A program made the translations under genes and the position numbers. Shown piece after piece: positions 53,988 to 63,120 of a DNA stretch of 64,000 nt (position 1 is the first letter of the stretch; each line of letters starts with the position of its first letter). The DNA is from Chryseobacterium gleum. GTDB lineage: Bacteria; Bacteroidota; Bacteroidia; Flavobacteriales_D; Crocinitomicaceae. The notes below the pieces were generated by a model, which worked only from the letters and a program-made list of their open reading frames with translations, was not told the origin of the DNA and ran no database searches. The stretch covers positions 131,501 through 195,500 of the forward strand of contig CAMDFX010000005.1 in assembly GCA_945897805.1 (NCBI GenBank), read 5' to 3'.

Positions 53988-56960
53988 ATGATAGTGCGTG
54001 TTTTTTTGTCAATTGCCTTTTTAATCTTTACTTCTAATTCATTCGGTCAGGTTGTTATTAATGAATATTCTTGTTCAAATATATCGGGGCCAACTGATGC
54101 ATTTGGACAAAACGAAGATTGGATTGAATTATTCAATACTTCAGCAGCACCTGTTGATTTGACAGGTTATTTTTTGTCTGATAAGTCAACAAATCTAAGC
54201 AAATGGCCCGTTCCTTCTGGCACAATTCCAGCCAATGGTTTTTTGATGGTTTTTTGCACAAGTAGAAATCTAGTTTCTGGAAATGAATTACATCCGAACT
54301 TTAAGCTGACCCAAACTAAAAATGACTGGATTATACTTTCGAATCCAAGCTTAGCGGTTCAGGACTCAATAAGAATAGTTAATTTAACCAAAAACGACCA
54401 TTCTGTTGGAAGACAAACTAATGGTTCGGGAATTTGGAAATTATTTTTAACTCCTACGCCAAATGCTGCCAATGTCGGTGGAATTAATTTTTATACAACA
54501 ACGCCAACTTTCAGCGTTAATCCAGGTTTTTATCCTGGTGCTCAGAGTGTAACCATCACTTGTCCAGACGCGGGTTCAACCATCCGATATACACTTGATG
54601 GATCTGTGCCAACAACAACATCTACACTTTATTCAGGGCCAATAAATATCCCCACAACCAAAGTCCTTCGTGCCAAAGCGTTTTCTACCAACGAACCAAG
54701 TTTTACTAAGTCAGGAACTTATTTCATTAATGTAGATCATACGATTCCGGTTTTATCTGTTGCAGGTTTTGGTAACAATAGTATACAAACTCTATTGGAC
54801 GGAGATGCTGGGATCACGCCACAAGGATTCTTCGAAATGTATGAGTCTGACAATAGTTTTGTCGATGCGGGAGAAGGTGAATTCAATAAGCATGGAAACG
54901 ACTCTTGGGCATACGATCAAAGAGGATTTGACTTCATTATGAAAGACCAATTTGGTTATAATGATGCAATTGGCCATCAGATTTTTCCCGAGAAATCAAG
55001 AACTTCATTTCAAAGATTGATAATTAAAGCTGGGGCGAGTGATAATTACCCTTTTGAAAATGGTGCTACGCACATTCGCGATGCCTTTGTTCATACTCTC
55101 TCTCAAAAAGCTGAGTTAAAAATGGATGAACGAACATGGAAGCCTTGCATACTATATGTTAATGGTGTTTATTGGGGCGTCTATGAAATAAGAGAGAAGG
55201 CAGATGATTCTGATTTTACTGAATATTACGATAACCAAGATAAATACAACTTACAATATTTAAAAACTTGGGGTGCTACTTGGGAAGAATATGGTGCACC
55301 AAATGCATTGAATGATTGGAATGCCCTAAAATCTTATATTCAAACTAATAACATGGGCAACGCGACCAATTTCGCTTATGTTGACAGTCAATTAAATTGG
55401 GAATCACTGGTTGATTATTTCTGCATCAATTCTTATACTGTTTGCCAAGATTGGTTAAACTGGAATACGGCGTGGTGGAGAGGAATGGATCCTGCTGGTG
55501 AACACAAAAAATGGCGATACACACTTTGGGATATGGACGCAGTATTCGGACATTACATTAACTATACTGGCATCCCGGATGATTCACCAAATGCTGATCC
55601 TTGTAATGTGGAAGCTTTGCCTGATCCAGGCGGTCAAGGTCATACGGAGATTCTTCAAAAGTTAATCAATGAGAATCCTGTTGTAGAGCAATATTACATA
55701 ACGCGTTATGCGGATTTACTAAATACCCATTTTTCGTGCGAGTATATGAATTTTTTACTTGACAGTATGCTCACTCAAATCGCTCCAGAAATGCCCGGAC
55801 AAATCGCGCGCTGGGGAGGAAGTATGGCTGAATGGCAGGCAAATGTACAAGATTTGTATGATTTTATTGACGCTAGATGTGTCGCTTTAAATCAAGGATT
55901 AACAGGTTGCTATAATTTGACAGGTCCTTATGATGTCACTGTAGATGTTAACCCTGCGCTTTCGGGAGAAGTAAAAGTAAATTCCATTTGGGCACCGACT
56001 TATCCTTGGTCGGCATCTTATTTTGGAGGTGTTGCCACTAATTTAGTTGCTAGACCAATGTTAGGTTATGCGTTTGACCACTGGGAATATACGGTTGGAC
56101 CATTAGCAACAGGAATTACTGAAGATACCAGTAGCATGAATATATTGCAACCGGAAAACATTGTGGCGTTTTTCATCATTGATAATCCAGATATAGATGG
56201 TGATGGAATTACCAACACAGATGAAGGAACAATTGGCACCGACCCCACAAATCCAGACACAGATGGAGATGGAATTAATGATGGTACGGAGGTAACAAAT
56301 GGCTCTGATCCATTGAATCCATGTAGTCCAAATTTAAATGCTACAAATTGTGATTCAGATGGCGATGGAATAACAAATCCAAATGAAGGCGTAATTGGAA
56401 CTAACCCAAACAATCCTGATACTGACGGTGATGGCATCAATGATGGTGTAGAAGTTACAAATGGCTCTGATCCTTTAGACCCTTGTGACCCAGTAAGTAC
56501 TTCCCCTGATTGCACACTGGATTCCGACGGAGATGGAATCTCCAATGCGCAGGAAGGTATAATCGGTACCGACCCAAACAATCCAGATTCAGATGACGAT
56601 GGTGTCAACGATGGAATAGAGGTGAATAACAACACCAATCCTCTAGATCCTTGTGATCCAAACAATGTTGGACCGACTTGTAACCCAGGAATTTTAGTGC
56701 CAACTGGATTTTCACCAAATGGAGATAATAATAATGATGTATTCAGAGTTTTTGCAGGAAGTGATGTGAAAACATTTAAAATATCTGTCTACGATCGCTG
56801 GGGAAATAAAATGTTTGAAACCAGTGAAAGTGGATTTGGTTGGGATGGAAATTACAAAGGAAAAGCGCTGAATCCTGGGATTTATGCCTACATGCTTGAG
56901 ATCATTTACAAAGATGGAAAAGCGGAATTGAAATCTGGAAACATCACTTTAATCCGCTAA
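53988..56960 (+). CDS. CotH-domain surface protein with T9SS type B tail
   Basis: A 990-residue multidomain exported protein. Signal peptide 1-20 (NSFGQ). Lamin-tail domain (about 21-150, [22 protein letters not shown]). Chitobiase/hexosaminidase C-terminal-like domain (about 176-247, [13 protein letters not shown]). CotH kinase-like domain (about 300-580, with [15 protein letters not shown] and FQRLIIKAG). A beta module (about 655-730), then thrombospondin type 3 calcium-binding repeats (about 735-895), and a gliding-motility-associated C-terminal domain ([28 protein letters not shown]). CotH proteins can phosphorylate protein in Bacillus spores; activity here is unproven. The PorP/SprF gene follows after two bases. 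Confidence 0.9.
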   Translation: MIVRVFLSIAFLIFTSNSFGQVVINEYSCSNISGPTDAFGQNEDWIELFNTSAAPVDLTGYFLSDKSTNLSKWPVPSGTIPANGFLMVFCTSRNLVSGNELHPNFKLTQTKNDWIILSNPSLAVQDSIRIVNLTKNDHSVGRQTNGSGIWKLFLTPTPNAANVGGINFYTTTPTFSVNPGFYPGAQSVTITCPDAGSTIRYTLDGSVPTTTSTLYSGPINIPTTKVLRAKAFSTNEPSFTKSGTYFINVDHTIPVLSVAGFGNNSIQTLLDGDAGITPQGFFEMYESDNSFVDAGEGEFNKHGNDSWAYDQRGFDFIMKDQFGYNDAIGHQIFPEKSRTSFQRLIIKAGASDNYPFENGATHIRDAFVHTLSQKAELKMDERTWKPCILYVNGVYWGVYEIREKADDSDFTEYYDNQDKYNLQYLKTWGATWEEYGAPNALNDWNALKSYIQTNNMGNATNFAYVDSQLNWESLVDYFCINSYTVCQDWLNWNTAWWRGMDPAGEHKKWRYTLWDMDAVFGHYINYTGIPDDSPNADPCNVEALPDPGGQGHTEILQKLINENPVVEQYYITRYADLLNTHFSCEYMNFLLDSMLTQIAPEMPGQIARWGGSMAEWQANVQDLYDFIDARCVALNQGLTGCYNLTGPYDVTVDVNPALSGEVKVNSIWAPTYPWSASYFGGVATNLVARPMLGYAFDHWEYTVGPLATGITEDTSSMNILQPENIVAFFIIDNPDIDGDGITNTDEGTIGTDPTNPDTDGDGINDGTEVTNGSDPLNPCSPNLNATNCDSDGDGITNPNEGVIGTNPNNPDTDGDGINDGVEVTNGSDPLDPCDPVSTSPDCTLDSDGDGISNAQEGIIGTDPNNPDSDDDGVNDGIEVNNNTNPLDPCDPNNVGPTCNPGILVPTGFSPNGDNNNDVFRVFAGSDVKTFKISVYDRWGNKMFETSESGFGWDGNYKGKALNPGIYAYMLEIIYKDGKAELKSGNITLIR
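56199..56660 (+). repeat. coding tandem repeats (thrombospondin type 3)
   Basis: Three similar DNA units of about 150 bases encode DGDGI(T/N/S)N-type calcium-binding loops: each carries DSDGDGI-, GTDPNNPD- and NGSDPLDPC-like stretches. It is part of the CotH gene, not an independent element. Confidence 0.75.
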
Positions 56961-56962
56961 AA

Positions 56963-57991
56963 ATGAAAAAAATATTCGCGCTTTTCGCCATCATCAATGT
57001 ATTTCAAACAACAGCTCAAGATATACACTTCTCTCAAACTGCAGAAACACCTTTGTTGATCAATCCTGGTGCAACGGGGGTTTATAACGGTTGGGAACGC
57101 GTACATGTCAATCAAAGAAATCAATGGGTGGGAGCAAATACACAATTCAGCACATCTTCTTTGGCTTTTGATGTCAATTTCTTCAAAAAGCAACGCAACG
57201 ATAAAGCACATCTTGGTTTGGGGATGTTTTTTTACAATGACATTGGGGGTGATTCTAAATTTGGAACGCAGTCAGGTGCAATTTCTTTGAGTGGCATTTT
57301 ACCTGTTGGAGGAGGTCACACATTATCAGTGGGCCTTCAAGGTGGCTTTGCAAATCGTTCTGCGGATTTGAGTCGTGTTTTCTTCGAAAATCAAATTAAT
57401 GGAAATGTTTTTGATGCATCGCTTGCAAGCGGCGAAAATGCCAATGTGAACAGCTTCAGATATGCAGACATTTCTTCAGGATTATATTATCAATATGATT
57501 CCGAACAATCTACATTTAAAAGAAACAATAAAATGAAATTCGAACTGGGTGGCGCAGTTTATCATGTCAATCAACCATCTTTCGAATACAGTGGAGTTTC
57601 TTTTGACAGATTGTATTCTAAATTTGTATTTCACACTGCTTATTCTCAAGATATGCAAGGAACAGATTGGTCTTTTGACGCAAGTGCAGTGCAGTTTATT
57701 CAAGGACCACATTTAGAGACTATTTTAGGTGGAATGGGAAGATATAGATTCAGTTCTGGATCTAAAATCACTGGTTTTACAAGAGATGCTTATTTTGGAC
57801 TTGGCATGTATATGCGAATCAAGGACGCAATTATCCCAAGAATGACAGTTGATTGGAAAGGAATCAAATTTGGTATTTCTTATGATTTGACTGTCTCTCA
57901 ACTCAGAAGAGCATACAAAGGTGGTTCATTGGAATTTTCACTTTCTTATACAAATCTGCAATACGCATTATTGAAACACAGAAGAAGATAG
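56963..57991 (+). CDS. PorP/SprF family T9SS outer membrane protein
   Basis: 342 residues. Signal peptide 1-18 (TTAQ), followed directly by DIHFSQTAETPLLINPGATG, the classical start of PorP/SprF proteins, and a 14-strand-type barrel body ending YTNLQYALLKHRRR. Members attach or help export cargo that has the type B C-terminal domain. Its gene starts two bases after the CotH cargo gene, the usual pairing of SprF-like protein and SprB-like cargo, so the two probably form a dedicated pair. Confidence 0.92.
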   Translation: MKKIFALFAIINVFQTTAQDIHFSQTAETPLLINPGATGVYNGWERVHVNQRNQWVGANTQFSTSSLAFDVNFFKKQRNDKAHLGLGMFFYNDIGGDSKFGTQSGAISLSGILPVGGGHTLSVGLQGGFANRSADLSRVFFENQINGNVFDASLASGENANVNSFRYADISSGLYYQYDSEQSTFKRNNKMKFELGGAVYHVNQPSFEYSGVSFDRLYSKFVFHTAYSQDMQGTDWSFDASAVQFIQGPHLETILGGMGRYRFSSGSKITGFTRDAYFGLGMYMRIKDAIIPRMTVDWKGIKFGISYDLTVSQLRRAYKGGSLEFSLSYTNLQYALLKHRRR

Positions 57992-58032
57992 TTTTAATAC
58001 TTATTTTTCGAAGTTTAAAAGCGAATTTAAAC

Positions 58033-58064
58033 AAAAAGAGCAGACTAATTAATCTGCTCTTTTT
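58033..58064. terminator. bidirectional terminator, porP/sprF-like gene and gldH
   Basis: A perfect 12-bp stem (58033-58044 / 58053-58064) with an 8-base loop and A/T runs on both sides, between convergent genes. Confidence 0.9.
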
Positions 58065-58067
58065 CAT

Positions 58068-58532
58068 TTATTTTGTTTCTTCAACTCTAAGTCCAACATC
58101 CAAAACCTCATCCAGTTTATTCATCGTCACACCCTGCTCTAGGGTGAAATAATAATTCCCTCTTTTAGGTAATTTCCTCCTGTTAAAATTCAAATTCGTT
58201 TCAACCACAGTTCCAGTTTTAACGCCCGCCCAAGTTCCATCTGAATTGGTTATTTTGATTTCAAAAGGCTCTCTAGCAGTCTCTCCGTCTGGTGTTTTTG
58301 TATTCAAATAGAACCAAACGTTGTTGTAAGCATAGTCAGTTGTTACCCTAAAAGTGATAGTAAAATTATACGCTTTGGTAGTATCTTCAATGGCTATTTT
58401 AAAAGCGGGTTTCACTTTTTGTGACCAAGAATTCCCTTTAAAAGAATACGATTTTTCAAAAACAGGTTGCTCTCCGCAGCTTACCAAAAGCAACGTCAAG
58501 ACCACCACTATTCCAACATATTTACTCCACAT
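58068..58532 (-). CDS. gldH: gliding motility lipoprotein GldH
   Basis: 154 residues. The lipobox LLLVSC puts the lipidated cysteine at C19. The body matches GldH: EKSYSFKGNSWSQKVKPAF, NVWFYLNTKTPDGE and GNYYFTLEQGVTMNKLDEVL. GldH is needed for gliding in Flavobacterium johnsoniae, where it is part of the Gld/T9SS set. The start overlaps the 3' end of ricT by 11 bases, an arrangement repeated in other Bacteroidota. Confidence 0.92.
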   Translation of the reverse strand: MWSKYVGIVVVLTLLLVSCGEQPVFEKSYSFKGNSWSQKVKPAFKIAIEDTTKAYNFTITFRVTTDYAYNNVWFYLNTKTPDGETAREPFEIKITNSDGTWAGVKTGTVVETNLNFNRRKLPKRGNYYFTLEQGVTMNKLDEVLDVGLRVEETK

Positions 58533-59898
58533 TTCCAGCTAAATTATTTCCGCTACCGTCAGGATTTGGTTTTCTTGGCGGCCTGCGTTTTTTATTTTTC
58601 TTTGGCGCAGGATTTGTCCCATCTGCATTCAATTGAACGGCTTTTACTTGTTCATTTTGAACTTGATTGACATTCTTGTTTGGATTTTGGTTTGGATTTG
58701 GCCGAGGAGTATTCAATTTCACCTCTTGATTTCCATTTGCAGCATTCGCTTGATTTGGATTACCAGCTTGTCCACCAGGTCTATTTGGTTTCTTCTTTTT
58801 CTTCTTTTTGAAGGTACTATCAAATCGATTCAAACTGTCTTGTTCGTCCACATTCTCATAATCAGGTTCTGCGATTACTTCCTCTTTGTGAGAAAAATCC
58901 TTCAGATCTTGTGGTTTCACTTTGTTGATGTTTAACTCTCTCACTTCAGCTACTCTTTCTGGCGAAAGCGCAATAAGTCCAGAACCACCTTCATACATAT
59001 ACCACATCAAACGCTTAAAAACATCCGTTTTAACATGAAATGCTGAACCTTTTTCAGTATATAGTTTATTATCAACAGCTGGAAATGATTTGATTGCATC
59101 TAAATACATGTCCAATTCATAATTCAAACAGCATTTTAACTTTCCACATTGACCTGCCAATTTTTGAGGGTTTAAAGACAATTGCTGATAGCGCGCTGCT
59201 GAGGTCGAAACTGAACGGAAATCGGTTAACCATGTTGAACAGCACAATTCACGTCCGCAAGAGCCAATTCCGCCTAAACGAGAAGCTTCTTGCCTCGAAC
59301 CAATTTGGCGCATTTCAACTCTGATTTTGAAATTATCCGCCATGTCTTTTATCAATTGACGGAAATCTACGCGATCATCTGAAGTATAATAAAAAGTCGC
59401 TTTTGATAAATCACCTTGATATTCTACATCTGAAATTTTCATATTCAGATTTAGATTCAAAGCCAAAGTGCGCGATTGATACATCACTTCTTTTTCGAGT
59501 TCTCTAGAACGCGTCCATTTTTCGATATCGTCTTGATTGGCAATTCTAAAAACCTTCTTAGCCTCCATTGGCTTGAAGTTTGGCGTCTTCTTTTTAACTT
59601 GTATTCTGGCGAGTTCTCCAACCACAGAAACCACACCAATATCATGGCCTGGACTTGCTTCTACTACAATAACATCTCCAACTTGCAAAGTAAGATCTTT
59701 ATTGTTTCGGTAAAAAGCTTTTCTACTGTTTTTGAAGCGAACTTCAATTATGTCGTATGGTGCTTGACCATTTGGTAACTGCATGTTTCCCAGCCAATCA
59801 AATACACCTAATTTATTACATCCACCAGAACTACAGGTTCCATTATTTTGACAGCCTTTCGGAGTTCCACCTCCAGAGCTACAACTGGTACATCCCAT
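58522..59898 (-). CDS. ricT: PSP1-domain protein RicT (YaaT)
   Basis: 458 residues. RicT/YaaT acts in Bacillus in an iron-sulfur complex (RicAFT) that affects RNase Y activity; the role in Bacteroidota is not established. The N-terminus is cysteine-rich (MGCTSCSSGGGTPKGC, then GTCSSGGCN). The PSP1 core has GSCGRELCCSTWLTDF and GQCGKLKCCLNYELDMYLDA. The last 110 residues are a low-complexity tail rich in Lys, Asn, Pro and Gln (KKKKKKPNRPGG), absent from Bacillus RicT. gldH overlaps its end by 11 bases. Confidence 0.9.
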   Translation of the reverse strand: MGCTSCSSGGGTPKGCQNNGTCSSGGCNKLGVFDWLGNMQLPNGQAPYDIIEVRFKNSRKAFYRNNKDLTLQVGDVIVVEASPGHDIGVVSVVGELARIQVKKKTPNFKPMEAKKVFRIANQDDIEKWTRSRELEKEVMYQSRTLALNLNLNMKISDVEYQGDLSKATFYYTSDDRVDFRQLIKDMADNFKIRVEMRQIGSRQEASRLGGIGSCGRELCCSTWLTDFRSVSTSAARYQQLSLNPQKLAGQCGKLKCCLNYELDMYLDAIKSFPAVDNKLYTEKGSAFHVKTDVFKRLMWYMYEGGSGLIALSPERVAEVRELNINKVKPQDLKDFSHKEEVIAEPDYENVDEQDSLNRFDSTFKKKKKKKPNRPGGQAGNPNQANAANGNQEVKLNTPRPNPNQNPNKNVNQVQNEQVKAVQLNADGTNPAPKKNKKRRPPRKPNPDGSGNNLAGNVE

Positions 59899-59975
59899 CT
59901 TTCCTTATTTTGGCATAAAAATACTATTTTTTTAGGAAAGCTGGTCGATTAGATTTATAACAAACGCATGTGCAA

Positions 59976-60012
59976 AAAAAAAACGGCAGGAACAATACCT
60001 GCCGTTTTTTTT
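59976..60012 (-). terminator. intrinsic terminator after blaI-like gene
   Basis: CGGCAGG (59984-59990) pairs with CCTGCCG (59998-60004), extended by eight A-T pairs on the outside. It works in both directions and lies five bases after the BlaI-like stop. Confidence 0.88.
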
Positions 60013-60017
60013 AATTG

Positions 60018-60341
60018 TTACAATAATTCGCTTAATTCACTTTTACTATTGAAATGAGAAACAACATCTTTTCTTTCGCTATCAAAATAATTTTCCAGTA
60101 AATTTTCACATAAATAATCTCGGTATTCTTCCCTAGTTACTTTTGGTGAGTAGATAAAACCTCGAACAACTGTTCTGTGTTTAATAAACTTTTTCCTTTC
60201 TAAAATTCTAACAATTGTTGAAGTTGTATTGTATGCCGGCTTTGGATCATCATACAAAGCAACGATTTCTTTGACAGTAGTTTTCTCTAATTTCCAAAGA
60301 CGAAGCATTACTTGCTCCTCCGCAGGGGTTAATTTCGTCAT
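60018..60341 (-). CDS. BlaI/MecI/CopY family transcriptional repressor
   Basis: 107 residues. A winged-helix repressor of the penicillinase-repressor family: LTPAEEQVMLRLWKLEKTTV, then the recognition region PAYNTTSTIVRILERKKFI and FIYSPKVTREEYR, then a dimerisation tail. The start at 60341 (MTKLTPAEEQ) is preferred over 60362. The usual partner gene, a BlaR1-type M56 sensor protease, is absent on both sides; the upstream neighbour is a C1 peptidase. An inverted repeat GTCAT-N14-ATGAC (60337-60341 / 60356-60360) overlaps the start and could be its own operator. Confidence 0.9.
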   Translation of the reverse strand: MTKLTPAEEQVMLRLWKLEKTTVKEIVALYDDPKPAYNTTSTIVRILERKKFIKHRTVVRGFIYSPKVTREEYRDYLCENLLENYFDSERKDVVSHFNSKSELSELL

Positions 60342-60359
60342 AAGTATAATATTTGATGA

Positions 60360-60367
60360 CAAATATA
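60360..60367 (-). promoter_or_regulatory. -7 element of the BlaI-like gene
   Basis: On the minus strand TATATTTG, 18 bases before the ATG. It touches one arm of the inverted repeat GTCAT-N14-ATGAC. Confidence 0.45.
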
Positions 60368-60432
60368 ACTATTATTTTCTAATCTACTAATATTCAGAGG
60401 TAAATTTTAAATAATTATTGTTAAAAAAATAT

Positions 60433-61638
60433 CTAAAATTGCACTTTAGCACGAATTTCTTTTGGAATTCCATCTTTATGCAAGTAAATGTTGATTGTTT
60501 TCAAATTAAAATAATTTTCAGAAACATATAAATATCCAGCTGGATAGTTGCTTGTTCCCCACGAATTTTTGACTAAAAAGTAACGTGTTCCTTTTTGGTC
60601 TATATATAATCCTGTAATATGCATTCCATGATCGTCAGTAGTTGTTTTGTTGTCATATCCTTCTTGACGAAGAGCTGGCGTCACTTTTAGCTCTTTCACT
60701 GGAGTTAAAAATGCATTGGAGGATTTTGCTGCTCCTGGATCCGAGAAGTTTTTATTGTCTCTTCCTTTCACTTCAATTGTTGATGGATCTTCTGGTACAA
60801 GTGCAATTCCTTCTCTGAAACTGAATCCTTTTTCTGAAACATCTGCGCCCCACGCGATGGTGTATCCATTTTTTAATGCATATTCAGCAATAGTCATCAA
60901 ATCTGCCATTCCAACGTTGTAGCTTTTCCCATTTCCCCAATTGTCAGGAATTGCCAATTGACATTCGCTATAAGCGTCGTGATTTGTAAATGAAGTAATT
61001 GAAACATAATCATTCATGTTCAAATTCAAAGATGCAGCATAAGATTTTGGCGTATATTTTTTACCCTTGAAATCAAACTCTTGAATGTCTTTCCCTAAAT
61101 AAGCGTCTAAAATACCACCCAAAGCAGCTCTCCAAGTTGACGAAAGTGCTTTCCCATCTAACTGTTGAACATGTTTCAAAACACCTTCCATCGCACCGTT
61201 TAAAACAGTGTACATTTCACTGTGATCGTATGTTTCTGTACCGGGATTATAGCCTTTGTAAACATCTGCAGGAACAATCCCATAATTTTTTATCACGAAA
61301 GGAATATCATGAAAAGCACCTCCCTCAGAAAAATTTGATTTTCCATCCATTCGGATATATTTATCTGCTTTGGCTTCGTATGCTTTTCTGGCTACAAACA
61401 TTTCTGACAAGGGAGCGGGGTTTTTCGTTCCTTTTCTAATCATTTCTGATTCAAAAAATGACAAGGCTGAAAAACTCCAACAAGTTCCTGTATAACCTTG
61501 ACTTTGAACCGGAGTGGCATCAAGATGAACTTGTTTTGTAAATTCATAAGTACTATTTTCAGAATTCTTGGCTTTATCTTGCGCAATCGTAGCGAAAGAA
61601 ACCAGGACAAATCCTATTGGCAAAATCCATTTTCTCAT
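60433..61638 (-). CDS. exported C1-family (aminopeptidase C-like) cysteine peptidase
   Basis: 401 residues. Signal peptide 1-19 (FATIAQ). A papain-fold peptidase of the bleomycin hydrolase/PepC branch (C1B). The oxyanion glutamine and nucleophile C53 lie in QSQGYTGTCWSFSALSF; the histidine is in DDHGMHITGLY; the asparagine is in VKNSWGTSNYP. PepC enzymes are normally cytoplasmic, but the signal peptide puts this one in the periplasm or outside. Upstream of the BlaI-like gene on the same strand, with no terminator seen between. Confidence 0.88.
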   Translation of the reverse strand: MRKWILPIGFVLVSFATIAQDKAKNSENSTYEFTKQVHLDATPVQSQGYTGTCWSFSALSFFESEMIRKGTKNPAPLSEMFVARKAYEAKADKYIRMDGKSNFSEGGAFHDIPFVIKNYGIVPADVYKGYNPGTETYDHSEMYTVLNGAMEGVLKHVQQLDGKALSSTWRAALGGILDAYLGKDIQEFDFKGKKYTPKSYAASLNLNMNDYVSITSFTNHDAYSECQLAIPDNWGNGKSYNVGMADLMTIAEYALKNGYTIAWGADVSEKGFSFREGIALVPEDPSTIEVKGRDNKNFSDPGAAKSSNAFLTPVKELKVTPALRQEGYDNKTTTDDHGMHITGLYIDQKGTRYFLVKNSWGTSNYPAGYLYVSENYFNLKTINIYLHKDGIPKEIRAKVQF

Positions 61639-61742
61639 AAGTTCTATGTTTTATATAGCTTTTATGTAAAATAATAAAAAGCTAATTTGTTTTCGTAAAG
61701 ATATACAAAACACAACAAAAAGGAAAACTAGAAAATGATTAA

Positions 61743-61778
61743 AAGCTATTTAGAATTTTGAACAATTTGAAATAGCTT
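61743..61778 (-). terminator. possible terminator of the HU-SPOR gene
   Basis: AAGCTATTT (61743-61751) and AAATAGCTT (61770-61778) form a 9-bp stem that overlaps the stop codon. The T run on the minus strand is four bases. Confidence 0.45.
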
Positions 61779-62988
61779 ATTTTTTCAAAATCCAACTTCC
61801 TTGGATATCTAATGCTTCCACTTGACTTTGGATAGATTTTAAGTCGGCAGCATTGGCCGATTTTCCTGCGCTTACTCGTTGCAAACCATTTTTCATGTCC
61901 ACGACTTGCGCATCAAAACCTTTTGATTTTAAATAACTGACAAAATTTTGGGCGTTTGATACACTTCCAAAACAATTAGTTATCAAGTAATACGCCGATT
62001 CAGTATTGCTTACTTTTACATCTTCAATCGGAGCTGCAATAATTGGTGCTTCAACAACTTCTGGTGCAATTTCTTGAACAACTTCTTTCGGGGCGCCAGC
62101 AATTTTAATTGGAATGAATAATTTCTCACTAAAAGGATAAGACCAAACCTGCACATTGGCATCCAATTTTTGAATTTCGTCTTCTACCGAAATAAAAATT
62201 GGATTTTTTTTGTTCAATTTGATTGGCAAGTCTTTCCGCTCATAATTTCCTTTTGAGGCATGATGAAAAGGATTAAAATCTTGTACGGCAAAAATTCCAG
62301 ATTCCAAAACATTGGTTTTCATGGGAATCCAATAGGAATAAAATGCAATGGGCAGCAATATCGCAACAGCAGCGTACCTCCATAAACTGGTTGTATTAGT
62401 TTTGCCTTTTGAAATCGAAATGATCGGAGTTTCTGTTTTTTCTTCTTCTACCTTTTCAATTCCTTCCGGAATCAAAGAGATAATTGGCGTTTCTTTGGAT
62501 TTTTGTTCTGCAACTGGTTCATGAACAATTTGCGGATTGATCGAAACTGGTTGATTGACCAATTGAATGTCCTCTTCACTCACAAAATGAACTGTGCCTA
62601 ATCCGAAAGAATGCAGTAACAAATTAAAATATCGATCTTGTTCAAAACCAATATTTTTTTCTTGATCAAGAAATAAGAAACCAACTTTGTCGATAACCAC
62701 TCTTTCGCCTTCATTCAAAGCTTGACTCCAATTTTCAACTAACGTCTGCACTTTTGCTGCAGCTTCGTCGAAAGTAAATCCCATTTCTTTGGCAAAAGAT
62801 GCAATCAATAAACCGTCGTTGTTAATCAATTGTCTATTAAATAACAATGATTTTTTAGGTGGTAGCATGATTCCGTTGACTTTATCTATTGAAGCAGGAG
62901 TTTGCTTTGCGACGAAACCCCCAAATGAAGGAACCACAACGCAATTGTATCGCAACAATAAATCTCCTATTAATTTTTCAATTGACAT
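61777..62988 (-). CDS. HU-like domain, membrane segment and SPOR domain protein
   Basis: 403 residues from the ATG at 62988 (MSIEKLIGDLLLRYNCVVVP). The N-terminal 140 residues match the HU-CCDC81-like bacterial domains (VVVPSFGGFVAKQTPASID, NNDGLLIASFAKEMGFTFDEA), a relative of the DNA-binding HU fold. A linker leads to one membrane segment (about 202-222, LWRYAAVAILLPIAFYSYWI). The periplasmic part ends in a SPOR domain (about 328-403, YYLITNCFGSVSNAQNFVSY), which binds denuded peptidoglycan. Whether the HU part binds DNA is not shown. A promoter ends five bases before the ATG. The ATG at 63024 adds 12 residues and is upstream of the predicted start of transcription. Confidence 0.86.
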   Translation of the reverse strand: MSIEKLIGDLLLRYNCVVVPSFGGFVAKQTPASIDKVNGIMLPPKKSLLFNRQLINNDGLLIASFAKEMGFTFDEAAAKVQTLVENWSQALNEGERVVIDKVGFLFLDQEKNIGFEQDRYFNLLLHSFGLGTVHFVSEEDIQLVNQPVSINPQIVHEPVAEQKSKETPIISLIPEGIEKVEEEKTETPIISISKGKTNTTSLWRYAAVAILLPIAFYSYWIPMKTNVLESGIFAVQDFNPFHHASKGNYERKDLPIKLNKKNPIFISVEDEIQKLDANVQVWSYPFSEKLFIPIKIAGAPKEVVQEIAPEVVEAPIIAAPIEDVKVSNTESAYYLITNCFGSVSNAQNFVSYLKSKGFDAQVVDMKNGLQRVSAGKSANAADLKSIQSQVEALDIQGSWILKK

Positions 62989-62993
62989 AAGTA

Positions 62994-63024
62994 CAAAAAT
63001 ACAATTTTTTACACAGCTTAACAA
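62994..63024 (-). promoter_or_regulatory. promoter abutting the HU-SPOR gene
   Basis: On the minus strand: TTG (63024-63022), 20 bases, TATTTTTG (63001-62994), then five bases and the ATG at 62988. Confidence 0.6.
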
Positions 63025-63071
63025 GTACGAAAAAAATGTTGCAAAGTTTCAAAGATCAAATTTTTAAACAC

Positions 63072-63099
63072 AAAAAAAGCCTTTAAAAAAGACTTTTTT
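63072..63099 (-). terminator. terminator of the T9SS cargo gene
   Basis: A 12-bp stem (63072-63083 region with 63088-63099, one G-U in RNA) and a tight loop; on the minus strand it ends in seven T. It starts about 20 bases after the stop at 63121. Confidence 0.7.
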
Positions 63100-63120
63100 A
63101 ATGCAATTAGAAATTTTGAA

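Noticed and set aside
56066-56665. 199-codon open frame on the minus strand
   Set aside because: It lies opposite the thrombospondin type 3 repeats of the CotH gene; the periodic Ser/Pro-rich protein is what the repeat DNA gives on the other strand. No homology or start signals.
60018-61638. Beta-lactam resistance locus (BlaI plus protease)
   Set aside because: The peptidase is a papain-type C1 enzyme, not a BlaR1 M56 sensor, and no beta-lactamase is present.
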